This document shows positions 63,228 through 64,000 of a stretch of DNA of 64,000 nucleotides, piece after piece. Each line of letters starts with the position of its first letter. Within the stretch, counting starts at the first letter, position 1. Both the position numbers and the translations under genes were made by a program. The stretch is from Streptomyces sp. L-9-10 (GTDB lineage Bacteria; Actinomycetota; Actinomycetes; Streptomycetales; Streptomycetaceae). The notes beneath the pieces are model-generated. The model did no database searches. It saw nothing but the letters and a program-made list of their open reading frames with translations, and had not been told where the DNA came from. Location of the stretch: assembly GCF_004151105.1 (NCBI RefSeq), contig NZ_PHRF01000026.1, positions 186,001 through 250,000 of the forward strand. Reading direction: 5' to 3'.

Positions 63228-64000
63228 GTGACGGCTGAGGGAGACCGCGGCACTTCCGCCCCTTCGACGGCTCCTGCCCCTTCGACGGCTCCCGCGCCCG
63301 CGCGTCGCCCGGCCGGTGAGAGCCGTCAGCGGGGCGTGCCGCGCCATGTCGCCTGCGTGATGGACGGGAACGGCCGGTGGGCGGCACAGCGCGCCTTGCC
63401 GCGTACGTCGGGCCACCGCGCCGCGGAGACGGCGGTGATCGACGTCATCGAGGCGGCGCGCACAGCGGGGGTGGAGTGGCTGAGCCTGTACGCGTTCTCC
63501 ACCGAGAACTGGCGGCGCCCGAGCGGCGAGATCGACTTCCTCATGCGACTGGTGCGTCGCGTGGTGCGCAAACACGCCGCGCTGCTCCACGCGCGCGGCA
63601 TCCGCTGCCGGTTCCTCGGGGTGGCGGACCCGCGGATTCCCGCACCGCTGGCCCGGGACTTCGCCGACCTGATGACGCTGACCGGCGCCAACCGGGGCAT
63701 GACGCTGACCGTCGCGTTCGACCACGGCGGACGCAGGGACATCGTCGAGGCGGCACGATCCCTCATCCGCAGCGGGGTGTCCGCCGATGCCGTCGACGAG
63801 CGGCACTTCGCGGCCCATCTGCCCTTCCCCGACACCCCCGATGTCGACCTCGTCATCCGGACCTCCGGTGAACAGCGCATCTCCAACTTCATGCTCTGGC
63901 AGGTGGCCTACGCCGAGTGGATCTTCCCGCCGGTGCTCTGGCCCGACTTCCACGCGCCGCACTTCCTGGAGTGCCTGCACACCTACCGGCAACGCGACCG
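63228..64000 (+). CDS. uppS: cis-prenyltransferase (polyprenyl diphosphate synthase), 5' part
   Basis: The gene runs off the right edge. It makes long-chain polyprenyl diphosphates from farnesyl diphosphate and isopentenyl diphosphate for cell-wall lipid carriers. Conserved motifs are 'MDGNGRWA' (Asp essential for catalysis), 'LYAFSTENWRRP' and 'RTSGEQRISNFMLWQ' (diphosphate-binding). The first 35 residues are Ala/Pro/Ser-rich and outside the fold. The GTG 63228 follows GGGGGAG six bases upstream. About 257 residues are visible of some 270-290 expected, so only the C-terminal end is missing. Streptomyces usually have more than one such enzyme; which paralogue this is cannot be told. Confidence 0.9.
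   Translation, partial: MTAEGDRGTSAPSTAPAPSTAPAPARRPAGESRQRGVPRHVACVMDGNGRWAAQRALPRTSGHRAAETAVIDVIEAARTAGVEWLSLYAFSTENWRRPSGEIDFLMRLVRRVVRKHAALLHARGIRCRFLGVADPRIPAPLARDFADLMTLTGANRGMTLTVAFDHGGRRDIVEAARSLIRSGVSADAVDERHFAAHLPFPDTPDVDLVIRTSGEQRISNFMLWQVAYAEWIFPPVLWPDFHAPHFLECLHTYRQRD

Overview
The window is very GC-rich, carries many overlapping start/stop junctions and holds typical Streptomyces families: geosmin synthase, an Xre/DUF5753-DUF397 pair, an ECF42-type sigma factor with its DGPF partner, the tadA-upp-LytR_C block, and a TadA-associated protein. A Streptomyces chromosome, or that of a close relative, is the best reading.

Layout. 1-1046: end of one SDR gene and a complete second one. 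1183-5022: tRNA-Ser(CGA) with its terminator, tadA and its partner gene, upp, a LytR_C protein and a small conserved protein (housekeeping). 5330-6966: a WhiJ-like regulatory island with two tiny genes divergent from an Xre/DUF5753 regulator and a DUF397 gene. 7003-9324: secreted M28 peptidase and a HhH-GPD repair protein. 9483-11804: bifunctional geosmin synthase. 11870-19704: a fatty-acid-synthase-like cluster (FabH-type KS, two FabF-type KS, an acyl-CoA oxidase-like flavoprotein, an ACP, an SDR). 19674-19945: a five-repeat type I-E CRISPR array with no cas genes in the window. The upstream SDR reading frame ends just inside its first spacer.

20332-42112 is mixed chromosomal content. It holds a SpoIIE-type phosphatase beside a free-standing MASE1 membrane sensor, an aldehyde dehydrogenase whose catalytic Cys is replaced by Arg, ECF42/DGPF, an SBF-type transporter, an ICL/PEP-mutase family enzyme, TetR, a two-component system divergent from an ABC exporter, two MFS exporters, an EamA exporter, two LysR regulators and an EF-hand protein.

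42087-61441 is the most unusual part. Nine genes on the minus strand, mostly coupled by 4-8 bp overlaps, encode (in transcription order) a class III nucleotide cyclase-like protein, a P-loop/helical-repeat protein with a charged N-terminus, an SPFH-like protein, a PycTM-like membrane protein, a signal-peptide vWA membrane protein, a 1262-residue tubulin-like protein, a large membrane protein of unknown family, a pseudokinase-GTPase fusion, and a membrane-anchored GTPase-associated-protein-1-like protein. A Crp/Fnr regulator with an intact cyclic-nucleotide pocket lies directly upstream. A palindrome of Crp-site geometry (60650-60669) sits between the regulator and the operon. I read this as an NTP-dependent conflict or surveillance locus in which a cyclic nucleotide could feed both a Pycsar-type membrane effector and the regulator. 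Parts of such GTPase-centred loci have been described computationally, but this whole combination deserves experimental attention.

61883-64000: an LLM-class flavin oxidoreductase and the 5' part of a cis-prenyltransferase gene cut by the window end.
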